A stretch of DNA of 64,000 nucleotides, taken from positions 124,001 to 188,000 of the forward strand of contig JANUBW010000003.1 in assembly GCA_024809215.1 (NCBI GenBank), read 5' to 3'. The notes beneath the pieces are model-generated. The model was not told where the DNA came from, ran no database searches, and was given only the letters and a program-made list of their open reading frames with translations. Origin of the DNA: Niastella sp. OAS944. GTDB lineage: Bacteria; Bacteroidota; Bacteroidia; Chitinophagales; Chitinophagaceae. This document shows positions 7,748 through 16,996 of the stretch, one piece after another; positions within the stretch are counted from its first letter, which is position 1; each line of letters starts with the position of its first letter. Both the position numbers and the translations under genes were made by a program.

Positions 7748-9145
7748 TTATACAGTCGCTTCCTTATTTAAGCGCAGGTAAGCGCCCTTGCTTATCAATT
7801 CCTGTTGCAGCTGCTGAACATCTACATCTGCAGGCTGAATATTTTTTCTCACTGCCTGTTTTGCAGCACGACCGGCAGCCTCGCCCATGGCCATACAAGG
7901 CGCCATTACCCTAATGGCCGACATAGCCTCGTGCGTAGTTGAAATGCAACGCCCGGCTACCAGCAGGTTCTTTATTTTTTGCGGAACCAGTGAACGGTAA
8001 GGAACATCGTAACAATCGCCACACCATTCCAACGTGCAACCACCGCCCTGTGGGTGATGTATATCGAGCGGATAGCTGGCCACTGCAATGGCATCATCGA
8101 AATGACGGCAACCCATAATATCCTCACGGGTCATGGTGTACAAACCATTGATGCGTCTTGTTTCACGAATACCAAGGAAGGGCGCTGTTTTTAGAAAATA
8201 TGCATTCTCAAAACCGGGCACATATTCTATCAGGTAGCGTTGGATATCGTAGATCTGTTTGCGGCCTTCTATTTCGCCATGGGTCAAACTTTCGGGATCG
8301 GTACCATTAACGCCATTTACGCGGGTCATATTCACCCACACTTCGCCTTTACGCAAACCAGTGATCAGGATGGTACGTTCGGTGGTAAGCGTTAAACCAT
8401 CTGCCTGTGCTTTTTGCACCAGGTTGCGCATGCCTACCAACACAAACTGGTTGTTCTGACCAAAATATTCAGCAGGAATAAAATCGGTTAAATACGTTCT
8501 TGGTTCCTGGGCAACACTTAATCGAAGCTTTTCTGTATCTACACCGCCTAAGCAAAACATTAGGGTGGGTGGTTGCACACCGCCATGGTCGTTGCCATAT
8601 TCACAAGGCACACCTGCGCGGTAAGCCACATCGGCATCACCGCTGCAGTCGATAATTACTTTTGCCAGAATAGCCTCGCGGCCGGCTTTGCTTTCTATAA
8701 TAACGCCTTTCAGCTCATCGCCTTCCATTACCACACCGGCACAGAATGTATAGAACAATACATATACATTGCTTTCGCGTAACATTTCAAGCGCTACTGT
8801 TTTTACACTCTCCGGCTCAACCAGCGTTAAGCTCATATGTAAGGGGCAGGGACGATGTTCGCTTGCCGCCTGGCGCTCCTTCAAACGATCAATTAGTTTT
8901 TGCGGTAACCCTTTTATGATCTGGTTGCCCTTTTGACCCAGAAAACCAAGAATAGGCAACCCGATGGTCATGTTACCGCCAACAAAACTGCGGCTTTCTA
9001 TCAGCAATACATTCAATCCGTCTTCTGCTGCCGCCATAGCAGCTGTTATGCCCGAAGGGCCGCCGCCTACTACGAGTACGTCTACCTGTGTTCGTACGGG
9101 TATCTCTCTTGCAGGTTCTTTGATTGTTCGTAAGTTAGTTTTCAT
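7748..9145 (-). CDS. FAD-dependent oxidoreductase (FAD_oxidored family)
   Basis: A 465-residue protein. The dinucleotide-binding motif VDVLVVGGGPSGITAAMAAAEDG with the terminal glutamate IES appears at residues ~22-52. The second FAD-contact region is IIDCSGDADVAYRAG (~165-180), and the C-terminal GRCISTTHEAMSAIRVMAPCMAMGEAAGRAA motif typical of PF12831 is near the end. Such enzymes sit in carbohydrate loci of Bacteroidota and are thought to oxidise sugars or polyols. There is no signal peptide, so it should act in the cytoplasm on the molecule imported by the MFS carrier encoded just upstream. The spacer of 173 bp to that carrier gene is filled by a dispersed repeat. Confidence 0.85.
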   Translation of the reverse strand: MKTNLRTIKEPAREIPVRTQVDVLVVGGGPSGITAAMAAAEDGLNVLLIESRSFVGGNMTIGLPILGFLGQKGNQIIKGLPQKLIDRLKERQAASEHRPCPLHMSLTLVEPESVKTVALEMLRESNVYVLFYTFCAGVVMEGDELKGVIIESKAGREAILAKVIIDCSGDADVAYRAGVPCEYGNDHGGVQPPTLMFCLGGVDTEKLRLSVAQEPRTYLTDFIPAEYFGQNNQFVLVGMRNLVQKAQADGLTLTTERTILITGLRKGEVWVNMTRVNGVNGTDPESLTHGEIEGRKQIYDIQRYLIEYVPGFENAYFLKTAPFLGIRETRRINGLYTMTREDIMGCRHFDDAIAVASYPLDIHHPQGGGCTLEWCGDCYDVPYRSLVPQKIKNLLVAGRCISTTHEAMSAIRVMAPCMAMGEAAGRAAKQAVRKNIQPADVDVQQLQQELISKGAYLRLNKEATV

Positions 9146-9176
9146 ATAATATTTAGTTTATCTTTTTTAACTATTG

Positions 9177-9332
9177 GTCGTGAAACGGTCCGCCAGCCGG
9201 CGGATGAAACGTGAAAGGGTTCACGAATTTCGAGATCGCTTATGGCCTTGCAACACCCGAAATATTGAAAACAGTTACGAGGCTCGAGATAAAGCGTTGC
9301 CGTTTCACGTTTCACGTTTTACGACTCCTGTT
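9177..9332. repeat. Dispersed repeat / imperfect palindrome between MFS and oxidoreductase genes
   Basis: The ends are inverted copies: GTCGTGAAACG near 9177 and CGTTTCACG..TTTTACGAC near 9302-9332, with additional CGTGAAA motifs inside. On the minus strand one end reads TCGTAAAACG followed by two GTGAAAC units, closely matching the sequence at 26412-26440. It overlaps the last codons of the MFS gene and is followed by two imperfect copies of CGACTGCGCTCA (9339, 9376). Confidence 0.6.
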
Positions 9333-10626
9333 CCAGCGTTTCGACTGCGCTCAACGCTTTCGGATCAGTTCCTTCGATTGTGCTCAGGACCTTCTCTCTT
9401 CTAACCATAGTCCATAATATCAAAGAAGCCAATGGATGCAGCACCGCCATGATCATAAATATGCTTCCCGCTCCCAGCTTGCCCATCATTTGGCCTACGT
9501 AATAATTGAACAGCACGGCGCCTAATGCGCCAAAACCGCCGGCTATACCTAATACACTCGCCACATTATGTACGGGAAATGCTTCGGCCACCACCACACT
9601 TAATGATACCAGCCAGCTCAGGGCCATTACAGCCACCAGGCTGAACACGATCAACGTGCTTATAGCACCGGGCAGGTAATTGATCAATGCACATAAAGGC
9701 GCCATGGCCACCGTTGCCGTTAACATTATTTTACGGGCCCGCAATGGCTGCTTACCACCGCGCACCATTTTATCGCTCCAGGCGCTGGTTGCAATACTGC
9801 CTGCATCGGCAATTAAAAAAGGGATCCAGCCAAATAAACCTATTTGCGCTAATGTAAGTCCCGACCCTTCCTGCAAATACCCCGGCAACCAAAACAAACA
9901 GAAATACCATACAGGGTCACTTACAAACCTTATCAGCAGCACACCCCACAAACTTTTAGTGGTCCACAGCTGCCGCCAGGTGAATTTTTCTGATGCATCG
10001 CGCCCTTCCGACTGCATCACGCCTTTTGTTACTTCTATTGGTGGTTGGCGATAGATGATCTTCCATAACAATGCGATCAGCAATCCCACGCTTCCGCAAA
10101 TAACAAATGCAGTTTTCCAACTGAATGCCAGTGTTAACCAGGCTATCAGAGGCGGTGCTATAATGGCGCCAATAGAACTGCCCGCCACACAAAGACTGTT
10201 GGCGGTTGCACGCACCCGGCCCGAAAACCAAACAGTAACGGTTTTTAATTGCGCCGGAAAATTGGCCGGTTCTGCCATGCCCAGCATACCTCTGAAAAAC
10301 GAAAATTGCGTCACCGACCGGCTGATGCCGCCGCCAATGCAGGCTACTGACCATAGTATGATGCTGTACAACATAACTTTACCGGCGCCGAATTTATCAA
10401 CGAGCCAGCCCGATACCGGGTACATGATAGCATAACAAATGGTGAAGATGTTTACGATATAAGCATACCCACTATCGTCGAGCGTAAACTCTTTTTTCAA
10501 TAACGGCTTTAAGATCGACACCATTTGACGATCGACATAATTAAACACAATCGTTACAAATATGATCCCCACTATAAACCAGCGGCGATTATCATTGAAC
10601 CAATTCTTTTTTTGTGTGGCAAGCAT
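9319..10626 (-). CDS. MFS transporter, hexuronate/anion:cation symporter type
   Basis: A 435-residue protein with 12 predicted membrane segments. The N-terminal VTIVFNYVDRQMVSILKP stretch, the MYPVSGWLVDKFGAGK loop (MFS motif A) and ISRSVTQFSFFRGMLGMAEPANFPAQLK match the ACS/ExuT branch that imports hexuronates, glucarate and related sugar acids by proton symport. It lies in a Sus locus between a metallophosphoesterase (20 bp) and an FAD oxidoreductase, which fits inner-membrane import of a sugar or sugar acid released in the periplasm. The last ~25 residues are encoded by a dispersed repeat region, so the original C-terminus may have been different. Confidence 0.85.
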   Translation of the reverse strand: MLATQKKNWFNDNRRWFIVGIIFVTIVFNYVDRQMVSILKPLLKKEFTLDDSGYAYIVNIFTICYAIMYPVSGWLVDKFGAGKVMLYSIILWSVACIGGGISRSVTQFSFFRGMLGMAEPANFPAQLKTVTVWFSGRVRATANSLCVAGSSIGAIIAPPLIAWLTLAFSWKTAFVICGSVGLLIALLWKIIYRQPPIEVTKGVMQSEGRDASEKFTWRQLWTTKSLWGVLLIRFVSDPVWYFCLFWLPGYLQEGSGLTLAQIGLFGWIPFLIADAGSIATSAWSDKMVRGGKQPLRARKIMLTATVAMAPLCALINYLPGAISTLIVFSLVAVMALSWLVSLSVVVAEAFPVHNVASVLGIAGGFGALGAVLFNYYVGQMMGKLGAGSIFMIMAVLHPLASLILWTMVRREKVLSTIEGTDPKALSAVETLEQES

Positions 10627-10646
10627 TCCATTTCGCTTTTATGCAA

Positions 10647-11723
10647 TCAATTCAGTTCAAAAGAAAATTCATCAAACGATTCTCTGCGCCAGGCCAGGTG
10701 TTTTGTACTGGGCGACATAGCAAAGAAGGGTGAAAAGGTTTTTACCTGTACCGCTTTGCCATTGGGTGAAAATTCCAGTATGCGCAACCAGCCATCGCCC
10801 CCATTGCCGTAATGACCGCCACCCATAGCCTGGGCATTGAAGGTCATTTGTTGTACGTTTTTACCGGCATCATTCTTATCTGTTCTAAAGCCCACATGTT
10901 TGCGGGCATCGTCTTTTTCGCCAATATGTCCCGAGATCACCATTTGTATATTACCTGCAGGCTTCACTAATTTCTGCCAGATAGCCTGGCCGTAATTAGC
11001 ATCTTTTAAATCGTACCGCGCTGTTGCCGTTTGTTCATTTTTATAATTAAGAAATGCGTGTGTGAGCAATACCACTGTATGGTTTTTATATTTCGGTTGG
11101 GCCACTACTTTTTTTGCCCATTGTAAAATGGTATCGCGCGGGGCAAACTCAACGGTCATAAACAAAAATGGTTTGCCCTGTGGCGAAGTGAACTCTAAAC
11201 AGGAATTTTCGAGGCTGGGTGTATTATCGGGATTGTTTGTATACTCCCTTAGCATTTGCTTGTTCAGCGGGTTCTTGTCGGGTGTAAAATATTTTGGATA
11301 GTTGGTGTGTTTGGGTTCGTGGGTGTAACTGAAAATATTGTAATCGTGGTTGCCTGCGGCAGCCACATAGGGTATACGGCCATCAATTTTGCCAAAGGCT
11401 GCAGCAATGGTTTCCCATTGCTGCAAACCGGTTTGGTCCATCTTTTTTCCATCAGGGTTGGTGATATTGTTGTGCTCAACCAGGTCGCCGGTGCACAAAA
11501 CCATTTTTATATGAAGCCGTTCCTGGTTCCCGGCGATCCAGTTCATCATAATATCGAGCAATGGCTGATTACGTTTGAACTTTACATAATTCTGCGGATC
11601 GGGCAATACCACTACCGTCCATGCATTGGGATCACTAAGAACGGGTTGGATACTGTCCGTTTGTGCAAACCCTGCAAAAAAGGGTACCAGCATAAACAAC
11701 CAAAGAACAAACTGCTTCACCAT
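10647..11723 (-). CDS. Secreted metallophosphoesterase
   Basis: A 358-residue protein with a signal peptide (cleavage near GFAQ, residue ~21). The calcineurin-like metal-site motifs appear in order: LPDPQNY (~40), CTGDLVEHN (~83), AAGNHDYN (~130), LLTHAFLN (~212) and ISGHIGE (~260). The enzyme should hydrolyse a phosphomonoester or phosphodiester in the periplasm. It follows the SusD gene of the same locus by 91 bp, a spacer occupied by a palindromic repeat. With the EEP protein at 6794 it gives this locus two phosphoesterases, which is the main clue to its substrate. Confidence 0.85.
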   Translation of the reverse strand: MVKQFVLWLFMLVPFFAGFAQTDSIQPVLSDPNAWTVVVLPDPQNYVKFKRNQPLLDIMMNWIAGNQERLHIKMVLCTGDLVEHNNITNPDGKKMDQTGLQQWETIAAAFGKIDGRIPYVAAAGNHDYNIFSYTHEPKHTNYPKYFTPDKNPLNKQMLREYTNNPDNTPSLENSCLEFTSPQGKPFLFMTVEFAPRDTILQWAKKVVAQPKYKNHTVVLLTHAFLNYKNEQTATARYDLKDANYGQAIWQKLVKPAGNIQMVISGHIGEKDDARKHVGFRTDKNDAGKNVQQMTFNAQAMGGGHYGNGGDGWLRILEFSPNGKAVQVKTFSPFFAMSPSTKHLAWRRESFDEFSFELN

Positions 11724-11749
11724 AAACTATTGTATTTTGTATTCATTAG

Positions 11750-11812
11750 CACCCGCCTTCGCCAAGGCTTCGGACGGGCAAGCATTAGCATATTAGCACA
11801 TTAGCTAATTAC
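11750..11812. repeat. Palindromic intergenic repeat between susD and metallophosphoesterase genes
   Basis: Contains CCCGCCTTCGCC AAGGCTTCGG ACGGG, a short hairpin, flanked by several ATTAGCA/ATTAGCT repeats. It fills most of the spacer inside the operon and could attenuate or process the transcript. Confidence 0.5.
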
Positions 11813-11814
11813 GC

Positions 11815-13476
11815 TTACCAGTTATCGTTTTGCTTTACCAGGCCTTTTGTGGTCAACACTTCAACATTAGGCACCGGCCACAGGTAATCGCGTTTGGCAT
11901 TAAACACCATATTCTCAATAATGCGCATTACACTGGTGTTTGAAACACTGCTGTAATCGGGAGTACTGTTCTCATCGAGCGTTGGCGCCGAAGTAAGCCA
12001 GGTAGTACGGCTGCGGCCGTACCGCGGGCCTTTCATTACTTTTTCGGCAATCTTCCAACGGCGAACATCAAAGAGGCGCAGCCCTTCGTTGGCCAGCTCT
12101 ATTTTACGTTCGCGACGTACCAGCGAACGCATGTAGGCCTGCGTTTGCGAACGTGGCACAACAGGCATACCCACTCTTATCCTTATTGAATCCAATGCTT
12201 TGTATACCGATTCATCGATTTGGTTTGCTTCAATTTTTGCCTCTGCATAAGTGAGCAACAACTCCGCGTAGCGAAAAAGAGCAATATCGCCTTCACAGTT
12301 CTCATCGTCTTTCATATCTTTTATGTCGGTCCATTTGCGCCACATATAGCCGGTGAAAGTGGCGTACTGATTAGTAGCGTCGGTATTATTAACCCGCACA
12401 GCCGGCGTTACATTGTAGTTCCATACTTTCAAACTGTCAGGATGTGTTTCAAACTGATAGCCATAATAAGTACTACCGGGCAGCGCAATACTCATGGCCA
12501 GCCGCGGATCGCGATTCAGAAATGGTTTCGATGGATTGTACAGTGGCGACTTATCAATAGTAAGCCCATCGGTACATTCGTATGAATCTACCATTTGTTG
12601 TGTAGGCACTTCATTGGCCACCCCACCTGCCAGGCGCGAGGAAAGGAAATTGCTGTTTGAATGTGAAACAATACCTTTTGTGAATTGCAGGGAGATGATC
12701 TGCTCTTTGCAGGTTTCACCAGCATAATTGAACAGATTGCCATAATTGTCATACAACCCGTATTTACCTATTGCCCTTGCTGCATTTGCAGCATCGGCTG
12801 CCGTTTGCCACTGCGCATTATACAATGCTACTCTTGCCTTCAACGCATAGGCCGCAACTTTGGTAGCCCTGCCGGTCACCCCTACATTCGATGCGGGGAG
12901 GCCAGGCGCCGCTTCATCCAGCTCTTTTAAAATAAAATTCACCACCTCTGCTTTTGCCGTTCTTTCCAGTGTAGCCTCGGCCAATGTAATACTTGTTGTC
13001 ACCAATGGTACATCGCCAAACAATTCTGTAAGCAGCATATAGTTGAATACCCGTATCCAACGGGCTTCGCCAATCACCTGGCTTTTATACACATCAGTAA
13101 GATCGGTAGCCCTGTCAATATTATCTAACAAAAAATTGGCGCGGCCTATGGATTTGTAACACTGCGTCCAGGCAAGTTCTGCCGAACCATTGGCGCTGGT
13201 GGCGGTACCATTGCCCAGCTCCTGCACTGCATGCGCGCTTCGGTTCCAACTGATATCAGAAGCATTATCGAGCATCACCGGCCAGGGGCGGGCATCTTTT
13301 AAATTCCAGTTTAATGATTTATAACAACCTATAATTCCCATTTCCACTTCGGTAGCATTTTTATAAAATGTTTCTGAAGAGGGGCTATCGAGCGGCAGTT
13401 TGTCAAGCGATTTATTACACGCCGCTATTCCGGCGACAATACCGGCAAACAATATTATAGTGCTAGTACGTTTCAT
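11815..13476 (-). CDS. SusD/RagB-family outer-membrane lipoprotein
   Basis: A 553-residue protein from the Met at 13476, which gives a lipoprotein signal ending in IAAC (Cys ~20). The open frame extends 14 codons further upstream, into the spacer after SusC. The N-terminal SusD_N region (NKSLDKLPLDSPSSETFYKNATEVEMGIIGCYKSL) and the C-terminal RagB/SusD region (FRYAELLLTYAEAKI, RRERKIELANEGLRLFDVRRWK) are both intact and of normal length. It sits on the cell surface as the lid over the SusC porin at 13496 (20 bp upstream) and binds the oligosaccharide or glycoconjugate before import. Confidence 0.95.
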   Translation of the reverse strand: MKRTSTIILFAGIVAGIAACNKSLDKLPLDSPSSETFYKNATEVEMGIIGCYKSLNWNLKDARPWPVMLDNASDISWNRSAHAVQELGNGTATSANGSAELAWTQCYKSIGRANFLLDNIDRATDLTDVYKSQVIGEARWIRVFNYMLLTELFGDVPLVTTSITLAEATLERTAKAEVVNFILKELDEAAPGLPASNVGVTGRATKVAAYALKARVALYNAQWQTAADAANAARAIGKYGLYDNYGNLFNYAGETCKEQIISLQFTKGIVSHSNSNFLSSRLAGGVANEVPTQQMVDSYECTDGLTIDKSPLYNPSKPFLNRDPRLAMSIALPGSTYYGYQFETHPDSLKVWNYNVTPAVRVNNTDATNQYATFTGYMWRKWTDIKDMKDDENCEGDIALFRYAELLLTYAEAKIEANQIDESVYKALDSIRIRVGMPVVPRSQTQAYMRSLVRRERKIELANEGLRLFDVRRWKIAEKVMKGPRYGRSRTTWLTSAPTLDENSTPDYSSVSNTSVMRIIENMVFNAKRDYLWPVPNVEVLTTKGLVKQNDNW

Positions 13477-13495
13477 GTTTTGTAAATAAGGATGT

Positions 13496-16400
13496 TTAGA
13501 ATTTAATGTCCAAACCAACGGTATACACTTTCACCTGCGGATAAGCATTACCCGTTCCTACAGGCGTTTCCACATCGTACCCTTTCCAGAATTTATCGCG
13601 GGTAAGCAGGTTCTGGCCGCTTACATACACCTTCACTGCATTCATGCCCCATTTATTAATGAGCGATACCGGCAATGAATACCCCAACTGAATATTTTTC
13701 AAACGGGCATAAGCCGCATTTTTCATCCAAAAACCGGAAGGCTGATAGTTGTTACCATTATCATTATAGGTAAGGCGGGGAAACTGTGCGTTGGGATTTT
13801 CGGGTGTCCAGTAATCCTTATGTATTTCATGTGCAGTTCCACCGCTATAAAATGGCTGAATGGCATATGAATATAAATAGCCATTGGCTTTGCCCACACC
13901 TTGTATAAAGGCATTAAAGCTAAAGCCTTTGTAAGCTGCATTCAGGTTAAGGCCATAGGTATAGCGGGGAATGGTACTGCCTATAATTTTATAATCATCA
14001 TTATTTATGATGTTATCCTTATTCTGATTTACAAACCTGATATCGCCAGGGCCGGTTCCAGGAATTTGTGTTGCATGGTTAGCAACCTCATCCTGCGACT
14101 GAAAATATCCATCGGCTTCCAGTGCATAAATTGAATTGATGGAATATCCTTCGCGGTTCTGCAACAGATTCGATACACTGATACCTTTTAGATCGAGTAC
14201 CTTGTTCTTCACATCTGAGATATTGAACCCAATGCCATAGGTGAAATCTTTACCAGCACGACCATTGTAGTTAATGCCTAACTCCCAGCCAATGTTGCTT
14301 ACTTTACCCGCGTTTTGGAACGGCGCGTTCAACCCAATGTATAAAGGAATATCAAGGGTCATTAAAATATCGTCGGTAATTTTCCGGTACCAGTCGGCCG
14401 TGATTGAAAGGTTTTTGAACAACGTTACATCAACACCCACATTCGTCATGGTGGTAGTTTCCCAGGTAATTTCTTCATTGTTCATATCGTTCAGGGCGCC
14501 AAGCGAAACAACCTGTCCGGCCATTGTATAAGAGCCCAATGCAATGTTCGACGCAAAAGGGTAGGTACCTATATTCTGGTTACCCAATGTTCCCCAGCTT
14601 CCACGGAATTTCAGATCGGTGACCACACTGCGCAGGTTTTGCATAAAATTTTCTTCGCTAATGCGCCAGCCGGCCGAGAAAGAAGGGAAGAACCCATATC
14701 TTTTCCCTTCAACAAAGCGGCTTGAGCCATCGTACCGGGCGTTGGCTTCGAACAAATATCGTCCTTTGAAGCTATAATTAATACGGCTGAAAAAGCTTTG
14801 CAACGTCCACTCAGAAGCGGTTCCGGATGATTGCTGATTGCTTTTGTCGCCAGCGTTAAGTACTGTATAATCGGGAAACTGGTAGTTGTCGCGAAAGGCG
14901 GTAAAGTCAGAAGCGTAATAGGTTTCTTTTGATGCACCCACCAACCACTTAATACTGTGTTCGCCCAATTCTTTATCTGCGGTTATATTGGCGCGATAGT
15001 TACCATAATACGAGCGGGCATTGGTATTTGTTTTTTCGCTTTTAGCCGGCTGGGGTATTAAAGGCGAACCAGCGCCTGTGTAGGTGGTTACCGCTTTTAT
15101 AAAATTGTCGTCGTAAGAGTTTACGAAACGGGGTGCTGCTACCAGGTCGGCCGTTAACCAGCTAACGGGTTTATAGGTCAGCTGTAAATTTCCCTGCAGG
15201 CTCAGCGTATTATTTTTCAAGGTACCGCCGTCTTCTACCATGGCTATCGGGTTATTCCCATTCCAGCCTTCGCCCCATCTGCCATCAGATAAACGGCCAA
15301 GCTGTACTGCAGGAATACGGTTCATTTGGGAGAACACGTTTGTCATACCGCGACCAGGCTGTGTTGTATTACGGTTTATCAATTGCAGATCGAGCTTCAT
15401 GCTTACCTTATTACTGAACTTTACATCGGCATTGTTACGCAGGGTATAGCGTTCGAATGAAGATGATTTTATAATACCATCCTGCTTCAGATAACCTAAT
15501 GAAGTTAGAAAACGCAATTTTCCCGATGTTCCGCTAATGCCTACCGAGTGGTTCTGCATCATACCCGAGCCCTTCAACACTTCTTTTTGCCAGTCGGTAT
15601 CAGGATACAGATCGGGATTATTGGCCATTTCCTGGCTGTACTTTTCAATAAACTGATCGGTGTATACGGGGGTTATGCCTGTGTTTTTATACGCCACGTT
15701 CAACATGCGCATATGATCGAGTGCATCTACTTTATCGGGTAAATTGGTGGGTGTTTGTTTACCCATGTAACCATTGTAAGTAATAGTAAGCTTTTCGCCT
15801 TTTGCTCTTTTGGTAGTTACCAGCAGTACGCCATTGGCAGCGCGGGAACCATAAATAGCAGAAGATGCGGCATCTTTCAACACCGAAATACTTTCGATCA
15901 TATTGGGATCGAGCTCATTCATATTGCCTTCTATACCATCTATTAAAACGAGCGGGTTGGCGTTATTAAGTGTACCAATACCCCGAATACGTATGGTGCC
16001 GGCATCACTGCCGGGGGCGCCGGTAGCAGTGGTTACAGTAACGCCGGGCGCTATGCCCTGTAATGCAGCCGACAATTGCGTTACCGGGCGGTCGGCCAGG
16101 CGGGCTGCACCAATATTTTCAACCGAACCGGTTAGGTTTACTTTTTTCTGTGTACCGTAGCCAATTACAACAACATCATTTAATGTACTGCTGGCCGACT
16201 GCAGTTTTATGGAAAGGTTTTTTGTTGTGCTTTTTACAGCTATTTCGCGTGTAACGTAGCCAATGGAAGAAAATACCAGGGTAGCGCTTTCGGCTGGTGC
16301 GTCAATTATGAAGTTGCCATCACCGTCGGTTGCTACACCTGAACTGGCGCCTTTGATGGTAATATTTACACCTGACAGTGGTGTGCCTTTATCATCGAGT

Positions 16401-16534
16401 ACCTGCCCTTCGATCTTAATGGGCTGTTTGGTTTGCGCATATGTTCCTGTGGGTGATGCCAGCAGCAGGAACAAAGCATGCACCACAAATATGGTGGGCA
16501 GCATTAATTGCCTGAAGAAAGAACTTGATCTCAT
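13496..16534 (-). CDS. SusC/RagA-family TonB-dependent outer-membrane transporter
   Basis: A 1012-residue protein with a signal peptide (cleavage near TYAQ, residue ~34). An N-terminal carboxypeptidase-regulatory-like domain (~38-125, GQVLDDKGTPLSGVNITIKG) is followed by the SusC box VVVIGYGTQKKVNLTGSV. The plug domain contains VLIDGIEG and SISVLKDAASSAIYGSRAANGVLLVTTK, and the remainder is the beta-barrel. There is no STN domain, so it is unlikely to signal directly to a FecR anti-sigma factor, and none is encoded nearby. It is the first gene of a minus-strand operon running through SusD, metallophosphoesterase, MFS, FAD oxidoreductase and EEP protein. Confidence 0.95.
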   Translation of the reverse strand: MRSSSFFRQLMLPTIFVVHALFLLLASPTGTYAQTKQPIKIEGQVLDDKGTPLSGVNITIKGASSGVATDGDGNFIIDAPAESATLVFSSIGYVTREIAVKSTTKNLSIKLQSASSTLNDVVVIGYGTQKKVNLTGSVENIGAARLADRPVTQLSAALQGIAPGVTVTTATGAPGSDAGTIRIRGIGTLNNANPLVLIDGIEGNMNELDPNMIESISVLKDAASSAIYGSRAANGVLLVTTKRAKGEKLTITYNGYMGKQTPTNLPDKVDALDHMRMLNVAYKNTGITPVYTDQFIEKYSQEMANNPDLYPDTDWQKEVLKGSGMMQNHSVGISGTSGKLRFLTSLGYLKQDGIIKSSSFERYTLRNNADVKFSNKVSMKLDLQLINRNTTQPGRGMTNVFSQMNRIPAVQLGRLSDGRWGEGWNGNNPIAMVEDGGTLKNNTLSLQGNLQLTYKPVSWLTADLVAAPRFVNSYDDNFIKAVTTYTGAGSPLIPQPAKSEKTNTNARSYYGNYRANITADKELGEHSIKWLVGASKETYYASDFTAFRDNYQFPDYTVLNAGDKSNQQSSGTASEWTLQSFFSRINYSFKGRYLFEANARYDGSSRFVEGKRYGFFPSFSAGWRISEENFMQNLRSVVTDLKFRGSWGTLGNQNIGTYPFASNIALGSYTMAGQVVSLGALNDMNNEEITWETTTMTNVGVDVTLFKNLSITADWYRKITDDILMTLDIPLYIGLNAPFQNAGKVSNIGWELGINYNGRAGKDFTYGIGFNISDVKNKVLDLKGISVSNLLQNREGYSINSIYALEADGYFQSQDEVANHATQIPGTGPGDIRFVNQNKDNIINNDDYKIIGSTIPRYTYGLNLNAAYKGFSFNAFIQGVGKANGYLYSYAIQPFYSGGTAHEIHKDYWTPENPNAQFPRLTYNDNGNNYQPSGFWMKNAAYARLKNIQLGYSLPVSLINKWGMNAVKVYVSGQNLLTRDKFWKGYDVETPVGTGNAYPQVKVYTVGLDIKF

Positions 16535-16996
16535 ATAGCAAGGTTAGAGCGTGAAAAATCAGTGAACAATCGTTTCGTTGTGGCAGGTGTTTGCCGTCTT
16601 ACATTTTCTATCATAACAAATACATTTAGTTTCGGCAAATGAATTAAATGTATTTTAAGTTATTTAAAGCACAATGTTAAGTAAATAATATCAAATTAAA
16701 ACGTGAATGTTAACATTTTTATTTAACTGAATTTTAATTAGTTATATAACAAATGAAGAATCAGACCGGCTAACCGGACGAGTTTTAATACTTTAAAAAT
16801 AACTGAAACCTGGATTTAAATGCATTAAACAATCATTAAAATGAAAGATAATTAAAGATATTTAAAGCTTGCTCTTTCTGCTCTGTCTGCTCACCCTTTC
16901 TTCAATTCATGCATCACTAACCGCAATCAATGAATGCTGTACTGGCCTGGCCCTGTTTGCCGGCCTAGCTTGCAGTCACATTAATTATAGCCAATC
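16535..16996. other. AT-rich divergent spacer, no gene seen
   Basis: 462 bp between the divergent susC and lipoprotein genes. Positions ~16600-16870 are very AT-rich with many TTAAA and AATTAA runs. I see no ORF, structured RNA or exact TTTG/TAnnTTTG promoter pair, although promoters for both flanking genes must lie here. Confidence 0.6.
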
